Source: Meishania sp964351985 (GTDB taxonomy: Bacteria; Bacteroidota; Bacteroidia; Flavobacteriales; Flavobacteriaceae). Taken from it: a stretch of 64,000 nt of DNA. Under the pieces are notes generated by a model. It saw nothing but the letters and a program-made list of their open reading frames with translations, had not been told where the DNA came from and did not search any database. Positions within the stretch are counted from its first letter, which is position 1. Each line of letters begins with the position of its first letter. The DNA lies in contig CAYGPR010000006.1 of assembly GCA_964351985.1 (NCBI GenBank), positions 1-64,000 of the forward strand, given 5' to 3'. Position numbers and translations under genes: made by a program. Of this stretch, positions 1 through 8,891 are shown in pieces.

Positions 1-1
1 C

Positions 2-2290
2 AACCAGCTCACACTGACCACAGCAGGGGGATGCCCAACAGTGGTGACGTACAACTCTATCGGGGAATGTACCGCTGGGGAAACTCCAATTTCAGCAGAA
101 TGGCAGATCAATGACGGTACTTTCTTAAATGGAAATGCAGGAGAAAACGTTTCAGTAACGATTAACGAAGGTGATAAGATTTTACTTAGCGTCTTGCCTA
201 ATCAAATCAATGGTAGCGCTACTGTTTTTGATATTATTCTTCCAAACGGAACAAGAATCAACAACGTTCCAAACGATTATGTCATACAGAATGCCACATC
301 GGCTAACGATGGTGCGTATCAATTTGTGTCGGACCAAGGCTGTTCGGTAATTTTGAACCTAACCGTATCCGGTGCCGTTTGTGATGCGACGGATATTAAA
401 GCACAATGGAAATTGAACGGTGAATATGTTGAAGCCCCAGATGAGCAGCCCATTACCGTAAGCGTAAATAGCGGCGAGGCATTTGAAATAAGTATGGTGC
501 CCGAAAATGTCGACTTCACGATAAATAGAAATGGAAGCCAAGTATATCAAGGGCAAGGTGATTATGATCTTGGTAACGTCGATGCAACGGATGGTGGAGA
601 TTATGTCATCACCACAACATCAACTGGATGTACTACGACACTTACCTTAAATGTTTCCAATGTCGTTTGCGATGCAACTACACTACGAGCAGAATGGTCA
701 TTGAACAACGGAGGATTTTATGATTCTGCCGTGGACAACCAACCTGTAACGGTAGTCGCCAATATAGGAGATGTTACACGGATTAGTATGCTTCCAAACG
801 GAGTTAATTTCACGGTCACCTACGATGGTAATGTGGTTTATGACAATGAATTCGATTATATCTTAGGAGCCGTAACAATTGCCGATAGTGGTGATTACAT
901 TATTCGAACCGAAGATGGCTGCGAAACTACACTCACTTTGGATGTACTTTGCCCAAGTGGGCCATTTACCCCGGAGTATACTATTGATGGAATACCCGAC
1001 AGTGGTGAAAATTCCATTGCTGTAAATGAAGGAACGCCTGTTATATTGAGTACGGTAGAAGATAATGTGGCCTTTACCATAACTCCTCCGAGTGGACCAG
1101 TTTCGAACGGAGATTTAGATTTGGGCAACATTACGGCCGCCCAGGCAGGAATCTACACATTTACTTCATCCGAAGGCTGTTCCAGGACGTTGAATATTAC
1201 CGTCAATGACCCTTGTTCGACAGCTAATTTTACTCCTCGACATACCATAGATGGTGTTGCGGGAACTGGTATGACGACCATTACGGTCGACCAAGGAACT
1301 CCTGTTGTTTTAGACCTGGTACAGACTGATGTAAGCTATACGATTACCCTACCGGACGATACAGTGGCGGATGGAGCGCAGGATTTGGGCGAGGTTATCT
1401 TGGACCAAGCCGGAGATTATGTCTATAACACTTCGGATGGTTGTACGGCTACAATAACATTAGTAGTCAACGAGAATTGTCCGGCAGGAAGTATTACTCC
1501 GGAATATACTGTTGATGGTTCCGCAAATAGTGGTGACGCCTCGATTACCGTCGAAATAGGCACTACGGTCGCTTTGGGAGTGTTACAAACAGGGCTCACC
1601 TATACCATTACCGCACCTGATGACACGGAAACCGTCGGTGTTCTCGATTTAGGAGCGATTACATTGGCCATGGCCGGTAATTATGTTTTCACCTCGGATG
1701 TTGGATGTTCCGAAACATTTAATATTATTGTTACGGATAGTTCTTGTGACCCAAGTACTTTTGTGCCACAATACACAATTGATGGAATTGCGTCCAGTGG
1801 CAATTCGGAGATAACCATTCCTGCAGGCTCACCCGTTATTTTGGGAATTGTACAAGGTGGAACAGGGTTTACGATTACAGGCCCAGATGCAACCATTACT
1901 ACCGGAATTCTTGATTTGGGAGGCATTACAGCTGAACAGGCCGGTGTGTATACATTTTCCTCGGATGAAGGCTGTAGCGCACAATTGACCGTCATAGTTG
2001 GGGCGGAACCAGAAACGGAGGCTAAATTTCAGGATGTGATCATTTATCCTAACCCTGTACGGGATGGTGTTGTGAGGTTGGTACTGGATGATTTTATGAA
2101 CGAAACCATTAATGTTAGTTTTTATGACATTTATGGTAAGTTGGTCATAAGAAAAGTAGTGCCCCAAGAACATGAGGCCGAAGTATCCTTTGATATGAGT
2201 TTTTTAAGTGATGGCACTTATATTATTGAAATGGCCAGAACTAAGAATGATGAAAACGCAATTAAGAAAGTGATAAAATTGAGGCAATAA
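2..2290 (+). CDS. T9SS type A sorting-domain surface protein with Ig-like repeats (5' partial)
   Basis: The reading frame is open from the left edge, so the N-terminus and signal peptide lie outside the window. The visible 762 residues hold about seven tandem repeats of roughly 88-105 residues. Each starts near a Cys and ends with a GC pair in a strand like 'DQGCS' or 'SEGCS', which suggests one disulfide per Ig-like domain. The first three repeats share an 'AEW..N' start; the last four share 'P.YTIDG' and 'LDLG.IT..QAG.Y.F'. The last 85 or so residues match the T9SS type A sorting domain: 'IYPNPV', then 'FYDIYGKLV', then 'LSDGTYIIEM' and a basic end. Proteins of this class cross the outer membrane by T9SS and are attached to the surface or released. 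An adhesin or matrix role beside the polysaccharide locus is inference. A hairpin terminator follows. Confidence 0.9.
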   Translation, partial: NQLTLTTAGGCPTVVTYNSIGECTAGETPISAEWQINDGTFLNGNAGENVSVTINEGDKILLSVLPNQINGSATVFDIILPNGTRINNVPNDYVIQNATSANDGAYQFVSDQGCSVILNLTVSGAVCDATDIKAQWKLNGEYVEAPDEQPITVSVNSGEAFEISMVPENVDFTINRNGSQVYQGQGDYDLGNVDATDGGDYVITTTSTGCTTTLTLNVSNVVCDATTLRAEWSLNNGGFYDSAVDNQPVTVVANIGDVTRISMLPNGVNFTVTYDGNVVYDNEFDYILGAVTIADSGDYIIRTEDGCETTLTLDVLCPSGPFTPEYTIDGIPDSGENSIAVNEGTPVILSTVEDNVAFTITPPSGPVSNGDLDLGNITAAQAGIYTFTSSEGCSRTLNITVNDPCSTANFTPRHTIDGVAGTGMTTITVDQGTPVVLDLVQTDVSYTITLPDDTVADGAQDLGEVILDQAGDYVYNTSDGCTATITLVVNENCPAGSITPEYTVDGSANSGDASITVEIGTTVALGVLQTGLTYTITAPDDTETVGVLDLGAITLAMAGNYVFTSDVGCSETFNIIVTDSSCDPSTFVPQYTIDGIASSGNSEITIPAGSPVILGIVQGGTGFTITGPDATITTGILDLGGITAEQAGVYTFSSDEGCSAQLTVIVGAEPETEAKFQDVIIYPNPVRDGVVRLVLDDFMNETINVSFYDIYGKLVIRKVVPQEHEAEVSFDMSFLSDGTYIIEMARTKNDENAIKKVIKLRQ

Positions 2291-2320
2291 GCCAAAACAC
2301 ACTTTTAGTGAATATTCTAG

Positions 2321-2351
2321 AAATCCCCGATGTACTATCGGGGATTTTTAT
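2321..2351 (+). terminator. Rho-independent terminator after the T9SS repeat protein
   Basis: A perfect 11-bp stem (AAATCCCCGAT at 2321-2331, ATCGGGGATTT at 2337-2347) with a 5-nt GTACT loop runs into a T-rich tail. It begins 30 bases after the stop codon and separates this gene from the polysaccharide locus. Confidence 0.9.
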
Positions 2352-2415
2352 TTGAAAAACAGCTTTGGAATTCTATAAAATCGACTTAGTATATGGATAT
2401 TTGTAAGAAATAAAT

Positions 2416-2435
2416 ATTCTCGTCTTTGCGGGAAT
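2416..2435. repeat. Degenerate short hairpin repeat ('ATTCCCG...CGGGAAT' type)
   Basis: ATTCTCG, TCTTTG and CGGGAAT form a 7-bp stem with one G-U pair and a 6-nt loop, 20 bases before the first EPS gene. A related hairpin lies at 54983-55000 before ridA. I regard both as members of a dispersed small palindromic family. The resemblance is partial, so a chance hairpin is possible. Confidence 0.35.
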
Positions 2436-2454
2436 TGCCTCAAAATATTTATTC

Positions 2455-3471
2455 ATGAAAATTTTGGTTACAGGTGCCGCTGGTTTTATTGGGTATCACG
2501 TTGCGCAAAAATTACTTCAGAATGGTCACGAAGTTTTAGGTTTGGATGTTATCAATGATTACTATGACATCAACCTTAAATACGACCGCTTAAAAGCTTT
2601 AGGTGTCTCCGAAAAAGATGCAAAAGTCCTGAATAAGCTAGTAATAAGCAGTACTTGGGCAACATTCCGTTTTATTCGGCTTGATATAGCCGATAGAGAA
2701 AGATTTCCCGAACTTTTTAAAAATGAAAAGTTTGATGCCGTCTGCAATTTGGCAGCTCAAGCAGGAGTACGATATAGCCTGGAAAATCCGGAGACCTATA
2801 TTGACAGTAATATTGTCGGGTTCCTCAATATTTTAGAATGCTGCAGACATAACAACATCAAACATCTTGTATATGCCAGTAGCTCAAGTGTTTATGGTCT
2901 TAATTCAAAAGTTCCCTTTGAGACGACGGATTCGGTCGACCACCCAATAAGTATTTATGCAACTACTAAAAAGAGTAACGAATTGATGGCTCATACCTAT
3001 AGCCATCTATTCGGAATACGTACTGTAGGACTGCGGTTTTTTACTGTTTACGGTCCTTGGGGAAGGCCCGATATGGCATTATTCCTATTTACAAAAGCAA
3101 TCATTGAGAACAAGCCCATAGCCGTGTACAATAATGGAAAAATGGCCCGTGATTTTACATATATCGATGATATTACCGAGGGGGTCGTTCGTATTTTGGA
3201 AAAAGACAATTCGAGTCATCCTGACTATAGGGTATATAACATCGGAAACAATGATTCCGTACAGCTTTTGGAATTCATTTCGATACTTGAAAAACATTTG
3301 CAAAAGAAGGCCGACAAAAAAATGCTTCCCATGCAACCTGGTGATGTAGAGAAAACTTGGGCCAATGTCGATGACTTGATCAGAGACTATGATTACCACC
3401 CCAATACTCCTATAGACGAGGGTGTAGGGCACTTTGTTTCGTGGTATAAAAGGTATTATGATATAAAATAA
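2455..3471 (+). CDS. NAD-dependent epimerase, probably UDP-glucuronate 4-epimerase
   Basis: This 338-residue extended short-chain dehydrogenase (SDR) probably converts UDP-glucuronate to UDP-galacturonate in the cytoplasm. The N-terminal Rossmann glycine motif is GAAGFIG at residues 7-13. The stretch 'NDYYDINLKYDRL' is typical of bacterial UDP-GlcA 4-epimerases. The catalytic region has 'ASSSSVYG' and YATTK (YxxxK), and 'RFFTVYGPWGRPDMA' binds the nucleotide sugar. Length fits the family, and the ATG start places the glycine motif at its usual distance. Its substrate would come from the Ugd encoded two genes downstream. Family assignment is firm; substrate is inferred from motif and context. 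Confidence 0.88.
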   Translation: MKILVTGAAGFIGYHVAQKLLQNGHEVLGLDVINDYYDINLKYDRLKALGVSEKDAKVLNKLVISSTWATFRFIRLDIADRERFPELFKNEKFDAVCNLAAQAGVRYSLENPETYIDSNIVGFLNILECCRHNNIKHLVYASSSSVYGLNSKVPFETTDSVDHPISIYATTKKSNELMAHTYSHLFGIRTVGLRFFTVYGPWGRPDMALFLFTKAIIENKPIAVYNNGKMARDFTYIDDITEGVVRILEKDNSSHPDYRVYNIGNNDSVQLLEFISILEKHLQKKADKKMLPMQPGDVEKTWANVDDLIRDYDYHPNTPIDEGVGHFVSWYKRYYDIK

Positions 3472-3540
3472 TTCTACATTCCTGTTTCGCCTTATCTACC
3501 GATCGACCCTCATCGATCTAAAACTCAACTTCATATAAAA

Positions 3541-3574
3541 TTGAAGGCCATTAATTTTCTTTTCCACATCTTTG
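3541..3574 (+). promoter_or_regulatory. Possible promoter for the wbpP-ugd-tviB block
   Basis: TTG at 3541-3543 and CATCTTTG at 3567-3574, 23 bases apart, approach the flavobacterial TTG-N17-23-TAnnTTTG pattern, with one mismatch in the -7 box. The start codon is 17 bases downstream of the box. Confidence 0.3.
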
Positions 3575-3591
3575 CACTATCAAAATGAACT

Positions 3592-4590
3592 ATGGACATT
3601 ACTTCGTTGCGCCTCGATAAATCACATACCGTTCTGGTTACTGGAGGGGCAGGTTTTATAGGTTCAAATCTCTGTGAATCGCTTTTGAAAAATGGGAACC
3701 GCGTTTTTTGCCTGGATAATTTTTCCACAGGTAAAAGAGCAAATATTGAGGCTCTTTTACCCTACAGCACTTTTAAGCTCATTGAAGGTGATATTAGAAA
3801 TCTCGAAGATTGCCACACCGCATGTGAAAATGTTGACCACGTGCTGCATCAGGCCGCTCTGGGCTCCGTACCAAGGTCAATAAGTGATCCTGTTACAAGC
3901 AATGACGTGAATGTTTCTGGGTTCTTGAATATGCTGGTTGCCGCAAGAGATGCAAAAGTCAAACGATTTATCTATGCGGCAAGTTCATCTACGTATGGTG
4001 ATTCACAAAATATGCCCAAAGTTGAAGAAATAATTGGAAAACCTTTATCGCCGTACGCAGTTTCAAAATATGTAAATGAGCTATACGCCGATGTTTTCAA
4101 TAAAACGTATGGACTAGATACCATTGGGCTGCGTTATTTTAATGTATTTGGAAGAAGACAAGACCCAAACGGCGCCTATGCGGCAGTTATCCCAAAATTT
4201 GTTGCTAGCTTGATTCAGCACGAATCCCCGTTAATTAATGGGGACGGTTCTTTCTCAAGAGATTTTACATATATCGACAATGTAGTCGAAGCAAATATAA
4301 GGGCTTTGACAACCGACAATAAGAGAGCACTTAACACCGTTTACAATGTTGCGATCGGGCAACGTACCGATCTTAATGAGCTAGTAAATGTTCTTAAGGA
4401 GTATTTGAGCGATTTTGATTCTGAAATAAAAAAGATTGATATTACTTATGGACCGGAGAGGGTCGGCGATGTACCTCACTCTTTGGCATCCATTGAGAAA
4501 GCAAAAAGTCTTTTGGGCTATAATCCCCGATATGATTTACGTTCCGGATTGAAGGAAGCAGTAGAATGGTATTGGAAAAATCTAAAATAA
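3592..4590 (+). CDS. wbpP: WbpP/TviC-type UDP-N-acetylglucosamine 4-epimerase
   Basis: A 332-residue SDR epimerase that interconverts UDP-GlcNAc and UDP-GalNAc, or the corresponding uronates, at C4. After a short leader the Rossmann motif GGAGFIG appears at residues 18-24. The signatures 'NFSTG', 'QAALGSVPRSI', 'YAASSSTYGD', 'KPLSPYAVSKYVNELYA' (YxxxK) and 'RYFNVFGRRQDPNGAYAAV' match Pseudomonas WbpP and Salmonella TviC closely. It ends 6 bases before ugd and is two genes from a TviB/WbpO-like dehydrogenase, the usual partner for making UDP-GalNAcA. The family call is strong; whether it acts on the neutral or the acid sugar is not decidable here. Confidence 0.93.
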   Translation: MDITSLRLDKSHTVLVTGGAGFIGSNLCESLLKNGNRVFCLDNFSTGKRANIEALLPYSTFKLIEGDIRNLEDCHTACENVDHVLHQAALGSVPRSISDPVTSNDVNVSGFLNMLVAARDAKVKRFIYAASSSTYGDSQNMPKVEEIIGKPLSPYAVSKYVNELYADVFNKTYGLDTIGLRYFNVFGRRQDPNGAYAAVIPKFVASLIQHESPLINGDGSFSRDFTYIDNVVEANIRALTTDNKRALNTVYNVAIGQRTDLNELVNVLKEYLSDFDSEIKKIDITYGPERVGDVPHSLASIEKAKSLLGYNPRYDLRSGLKEAVEWYWKNLK

Positions 4591-4596
4591 AATAGT

Positions 4597-5925
4597 ATGA
4601 ATTTAACGGTTATTGGAACTGGTTATGTAGGCCTTGTTAGCGGCACGTGCTTCGCGGAAATGGGGAACACTGTATGTTGTATCGATGTCGATACAAAAAA
4701 AATCGAAAATTTAAAAAACGGTATCATACCCATTTACGAGCCTGGGCTTGAAGCCATGGTAAAGCGAAATTTTCAGAACAAGACCCTAAAATTTAGCCAC
4801 AAGCTATCCGAAAATCTAGAGAAATGTGATATTGCCTTCATTGCAGTGGGCACGCCAATGGGCGATGATGGTTCGGCAGATTTACAATATGTATTGCAAG
4901 TAGCGAAAGAAATCGGCCAAAATATGACCCATTCACTGGTTATTGTCGACAAATCTACAGTACCGGTAGGAACAGCCGATAAAGTACAGCAAGTAGTACA
5001 GGCCGAATTGGACAAAAGAGGTTTGGACTTGGACTTCGACGTGGTATCGAACCCAGAGTTTTTGAAAGAGGGCGATGCCATTAACGACTTCATGAAACCC
5101 GATCGTGTGGTCATCGGGTCAAATAATGAACAGGCTACTGAAAAAATGCGAAATCTTTACGCTCCATTTTTCAGAAGCAGCATGGATAGATTGATAACAA
5201 TGGATGTACGATCTGCCGAGATGACCAAATATGTTGCCAATGCCATGTTGGCCACAAAGATTTCTTTTATGAACGAAATCGCTAATATATGTGAGCTGGT
5301 GGGCGCAGATGTGAATAAAGTGCGAATCGGAATAGGTTCAGATAGTAGAATCGGTTATAGCTTTATCTACCCTGGAAGTGGTTATGGTGGCTCTTGTTTC
5401 CCAAAAGATGTAAAAGCACTCAAAAAAACTGCGGAAGAACACGGCTACAAAGCCGAACTTATAGCATCGGTAGAAGATGTAAACGACAGACAAAAATTGG
5501 TAATCGCCAAAAAAGTAGTAGACAGATTTGGTGAAGATTTAAAAGATAAAACTTTTGCGGTTTGGGGCTTGGCCTTCAAACCCGAAACCGATGACATGCG
5601 AGAAGCACCCGCAATCTATGTTATAAAAGAGTTGGTAAAAAGAGGCGCCAAAATAAATGCGTATGACCCTAAGGCTATGGAAGAGGCAAAGCATTTTTAC
5701 CTTAAAGATCTGCCCGGTGTCACCTACTACAACTCGAAGTACGAAACGTTACGGGATGCGGATGCGATGATTCTGTTGACCGAATGGAAGGAATTCAGGT
5801 CTCCCGATTTTGATGAACTTAAGACGCAATTGAAACAAGCTGTAGTTTTCGATGGTAGAAATCAGTATAACGATGCATTGATGAACAAAAGAGGTTTCGA
5901 ATATTACCAAATCGGTAAAAAATAA
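4597..5925 (+). CDS. ugd: UDP-glucose 6-dehydrogenase
   Basis: Oxidises UDP-glucose to UDP-glucuronate with two NAD+. The 442-residue protein has the N-terminal Rossmann motif GTGYVG at residues 7-12, the central helix region with 'VANAMLATKISFMNEIANICE', and the active-site Cys in 'GGSCFPKD' near residue 264. The C-terminal UDP-binding domain carries 'WGLAFKPETDDMREAP'. Length is normal for the bacterial class. It is tightly packed (6 bases after wbpP, 7 bases before tviB), so the three are probably one transcript. UDP-GlcA can enter the polymer directly or feed the epimerase at 2455-3471. Confidence 0.96.
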   Translation: MNLTVIGTGYVGLVSGTCFAEMGNTVCCIDVDTKKIENLKNGIIPIYEPGLEAMVKRNFQNKTLKFSHKLSENLEKCDIAFIAVGTPMGDDGSADLQYVLQVAKEIGQNMTHSLVIVDKSTVPVGTADKVQQVVQAELDKRGLDLDFDVVSNPEFLKEGDAINDFMKPDRVVIGSNNEQATEKMRNLYAPFFRSSMDRLITMDVRSAEMTKYVANAMLATKISFMNEIANICELVGADVNKVRIGIGSDSRIGYSFIYPGSGYGGSCFPKDVKALKKTAEEHGYKAELIASVEDVNDRQKLVIAKKVVDRFGEDLKDKTFAVWGLAFKPETDDMREAPAIYVIKELVKRGAKINAYDPKAMEEAKHFYLKDLPGVTYYNSKYETLRDADAMILLTEWKEFRSPDFDELKTQLKQAVVFDGRNQYNDALMNKRGFEYYQIGKK

Positions 5926-5932
5926 GGTATGC

Positions 5933-7213
5933 ATGGCTAAAGCAAAGATTGGTATCATAGGCCTTGGATATGTTGGGCTACCTCTGGCCCGGTTATTTGC
6001 GACGAAGTACCCTGTCATTGGCTTTGATATCGATCTCGGTCGTATAAATGCACTACGCACTGGCAGTGACCGAACACTGGAGGTCTCCGAAGAATCACTT
6101 ATTAAAGTACTGACCCACGAACCACCTGTAGCTGCAGGTCTCTATCCCAGCGAGAACGAAGAAGATTTAAAAGACTGCAATTTCTTCATTGTTACGGTGC
6201 CGACACCGGTCGATGAAACCAATAAACCTGATCTCACAAAACTGTACCGGTCAAGCGAAACCATAGGGAAGTTTCTAAAAAAAGGTGATATCGTAATCTA
6301 TGAGTCTACCGTGTACCCTGGAGCAACTGAAGAAGAGTGCGCCCCGATTCTTGAACGAGCAAGTGGGTTGAAATTAAACATTGACTTTTTTGTAGGCTAC
6401 TCTCCAGAAAGAATGAATCCTGGGGACAAAGAACATACGGTCGACAAAATTTTAAAGGTAACCTCGGGGTCCACTATTGAAGCGGCCAAAAAAATCGATG
6501 CCCTTTATAAGTCAGTTGTAACGGCAGGTACATATTTGGCTCCATCCATTAAAGTTGCGGAAGCGGCAAAAGTTATAGAAAACTCTCAAAGGGACATTAA
6601 TATTGCTTTTGTTAACGAATTGGCTAAAATATTCCATTTAATTGATATAGACACCAAAGAGGTATTGAAAGCGGCTGCTACTAAATGGAATTTCCTTCCT
6701 TTTAAACCCGGTCTGGTTGGTGGTCATTGTATAGGGGTAGATCCTTACTATCTCGCACAAAAGGCACAAGAATACGGCTATCATCCAGAAATTATCTTGG
6801 CGGGCAGAAGAATGAACGATGGCATGGGCAAGTACGTTGCTTCACAGATTGTAAAGCTGATGGTCAAAAATGACATTCCGGTAAAAGAATCTGAGATTTT
6901 GATATTGGGCATAACCTTTAAGGAGAACTGCCCCGATGTTCGAAATACGAAGGTCGTAGATATGATTTCAGAACTTAAAAGTTACGACGCCAACATCACA
7001 GTATATGACCCATGGGCCTCACCGGGTGCGGTCTTTGTTGAACATGGCCTTGACTCGTCAAATCTTGCCCCGGAAAACAAGAAGTTCGATGCCATAGTCT
7101 TAGCAGTTGCCCATAATGAATTTTTAGAATTTGATCTAGATCGATATTTGAAAAAGGAAAGTGTTGTTTATGATATCAAGGGAATACTAAAAAAAGCCAA
7201 TGGCGGTCTTTAG
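5933..7213 (+). CDS. tviB: TviB/WbpO-type UDP-N-acetylhexosamine 6-dehydrogenase
   Basis: A 426-residue nucleotide-sugar dehydrogenase expected to oxidise UDP-GlcNAc or UDP-GalNAc to the uronic acid. The start region has 'IIGLGYVGLPLA', followed by 'VPTPVD', 'ESTVYPGATEEECAP' and 'GYSPERMNPGD'. The catalytic Cys lies in 'GGHCIGVDPYYLAQKAQ' near residue 267, the signature that separates TviB/WbpO/WbpA from Ugd. 'GITFKENCPDVRNTKVVD' marks the C-terminal domain. With wbpP two genes upstream, UDP-GalNAcA is the most likely product. It faces a glycosyltransferase on the opposite strand across only 30 bases. Confidence 0.93.
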   Translation: MAKAKIGIIGLGYVGLPLARLFATKYPVIGFDIDLGRINALRTGSDRTLEVSEESLIKVLTHEPPVAAGLYPSENEEDLKDCNFFIVTVPTPVDETNKPDLTKLYRSSETIGKFLKKGDIVIYESTVYPGATEEECAPILERASGLKLNIDFFVGYSPERMNPGDKEHTVDKILKVTSGSTIEAAKKIDALYKSVVTAGTYLAPSIKVAEAAKVIENSQRDINIAFVNELAKIFHLIDIDTKEVLKAAATKWNFLPFKPGLVGGHCIGVDPYYLAQKAQEYGYHPEIILAGRRMNDGMGKYVASQIVKLMVKNDIPVKESEILILGITFKENCPDVRNTKVVDMISELKSYDANITVYDPWASPGAVFVEHGLDSSNLAPENKKFDAIVLAVAHNEFLEFDLDRYLKKESVVYDIKGILKKANGGL

Positions 7214-7243
7214 AGGTTTTACAACAAATACAAGGATATTTGA

Positions 7244-8377
7244 TTAAGAACTTTTTTTTGCCAAATTGAAATATAGGTTTTTAGTCTTTTCACCTATTGC
7301 ACCCCAGCTATAGAATTCTGATATTTTTTTCCACACTTCGTCGCTCGGATATTCATCTTTTTCCTTAATAGCCCCATGTATCGATTTGCTCAATTCTTCT
7401 GGTGTTGGAGGTGATTCTATTATATATCCTATTTTACCGAACTTAAAAGGTTCCGTCAACCCACCAACATCCGATACGATTACTCTCTTTTTTTGCTCCA
7501 TAGCGGTTAACAGTACTCCGCTTTGTGAGATTTCCCGGTACGGTAATATCAAAAAGTCCGTGATTCTTAAAAGTGCCGTAAATTCTTCGTCGGATAAAAA
7601 TCTATTCAATACTAGCGTATTGGCACAATACTGCAGTTCTTCCAACTCATCCAAATTGCCGCTGCCGCCAATAATCAGCTTGGCCTCGTTATTATTGCAG
7701 AGTGTTGAATTCTTCCAGGCATTAATAGTAATATCCACGCCCTTATATAGATTTATGATGCCCAAGGCAGCAAAAACGGTCTCATTATTTAAGTTCATCT
7801 GTTCTTTATACTCAAGGATGAGGCTTTCCACTTTTACAGAGTCGACCTCATTCGGCTTTAAAAGACCATGGGCGATTACCTCTATTTTATGGGAAGATAT
7901 ACCAAACCGTTCAATCAACTCTTCTTTGGTACGTTCTGAATGTACTATAATACCGTCCAATTCATTATAAATCCTTTTATAGATATCTTCATACTTTCTC
8001 CCACTCCCATGAGGGACCAGATTGTGCGCCGTAAATAACGATTTAATACCAAGTTGTTTGATTTTTTTAATTAGCCGTACATCATAAAACGGTATTTTCA
8101 ACCATTGAAAATGAACTACATCAGGTCTTTCCTTTTTTATCCTATTAAAGAGCTTCCATTGTGACCTCAGGTAACTGAAGAGCTTAACTAGTTTCGATTT
8201 ATTGTTATACTTATAGATTTTATGCACGGGATAATACTGTTCTCCCAAATCGAATAAATGGCTAGCAAAATATTCTATCTCGACGTCATGGATGTTGTTT
8301 ATCAATAAATTATCATATATCGATAAATTATTATAGCTCATTGGGTCAACAAAAAAAATATGTAGTTTTTTACGCAT
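7244..8377 (-). CDS. GT4-family glycosyltransferase
   Basis: A glycosyltransferase with GT-B fold, expected to add one sugar to the lipid-linked repeat unit at the inner membrane. The N-terminal strand 'KKLHIFFVDP' is followed by 'DVVHFQWL' and 'LFTAHNLVPHGSG'. The C-terminal nucleotide-sugar domain has 'ALGIINLYKGVDI', 'IIGGSG' and 'YREISQSGVLLTAMEQ', then 'VIVSDVGGL'. I prefer the start at 8377 because it puts the first strand at residues 3-10; an in-frame ATG at 8398 would add seven residues. It is the only gene on the minus strand in the first 21 kb and lies next to the scaffold gap. Donor and linkage cannot be read from the sequence. Confidence 0.88.
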   Translation of the reverse strand: MRKKLHIFFVDPMSYNNLSIYDNLLINNIHDVEIEYFASHLFDLGEQYYPVHKIYKYNNKSKLVKLFSYLRSQWKLFNRIKKERPDVVHFQWLKIPFYDVRLIKKIKQLGIKSLFTAHNLVPHGSGRKYEDIYKRIYNELDGIIVHSERTKEELIERFGISSHKIEVIAHGLLKPNEVDSVKVESLILEYKEQMNLNNETVFAALGIINLYKGVDITINAWKNSTLCNNNEAKLIIGGSGNLDELEELQYCANTLVLNRFLSDEEFTALLRITDFLILPYREISQSGVLLTAMEQKKRVIVSDVGGLTEPFKFGKIGYIIESPPTPEELSKSIHGAIKEKDEYPSDEVWKKISEFYSWGAIGEKTKNLYFNLAKKSS

Positions 8378-8497
8378 AGTAAGCCTTACAGTTTGCACTT
8401 CGGTAAATATAAAACCTCTACCTTTTTGTTTTTAATGGCGAATATACGCATGAGTTGCTTAATGGTATACCACTAAAACCTTATTGCAGCATTCTCA

Positions 8498-8535
8498 ACA
8501 TTGGATAATCTACAATGATGGCGATTATCCAATGT
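8498..8535. repeat. Perfect 13-bp inverted repeat
   Basis: ACATTGGATAATC (8498-8510) and its exact reverse complement GATTATCCAATGT (8523-8535) flank a 12-base loop. No T-run follows, so a simple terminator is unlikely. It may be an operator, an RNA hairpin, or part of a mobile-element end lost in the gap. Confidence 0.7.
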
Positions 8536-8805
8536 CAGTTCTAACAAGAGTTGGTTATCGAATTCGTAATTATTCCCAAAAAATAGTATTTCGTCGATCT
8601 CTCATGACTATAATGCTGCAGTTCATCTATAATATTTGCTCTTTCACAACATTTTTAAGAGTGATAAGTTATATCACATGTAGATTGCCAAAAAAATTAG
8701 AAATCCAGTTTAGTCGAACAATTTGCCAAAAAGTTAAAAAAAAGTGCAGTTCGTCGAATATTCAGGTATTTTGGCGTCTAAAAAGACATATTGAAACGTA
8801 TTAAC

Positions 8806-8815
8806 NNNNNNNNNN
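8806..8815. other. Assembly gap (10 N)
   Basis: Ten N placed by the assembler. The true length is unknown because 10 N is a common placeholder. Confidence 0.99.
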
Positions 8816-8891
8816 GAATTATTTAATAATTAAAGTACTATTGCAAATCATCTTAGAATCACTAATTTCCTTTTGAAAAAGTAACCTACTT

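Larger units (their letters stand above)
8378..8891. other. AT-rich intergenic region holding a scaffold gap
   Basis: About 500 bases between a minus-strand glycosyltransferase and a plus-strand lipoprotein gene. It holds ten N (8806-8815), a perfect 13-bp inverted repeat (8498-8535) and a second inverted pair, TGCAGCATT near 8485 and AATGCTGCA near 8612. One 106-codon frame (8484-8804) starts just before the inverted repeat, has a basic, low-complexity translation and runs up to the gap; I do not accept it as a gene. The gap suggests a repeat or missing sequence. Confidence 0.6.

Noticed and set aside
7386..7970. A 194-codon plus-strand frame opposite the glycosyltransferase
   Set aside because: The minus strand has a full GT4 protein with expected motifs; the plus frame is a shadow.
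8484..8804. A 106-codon open frame ending at the scaffold gap
   Set aside because: The translation is basic and low in Gly/Ala/Asp, shows no motif, begins just before an inverted repeat and has no neighbour context. AT-rich DNA gives such frames by chance.
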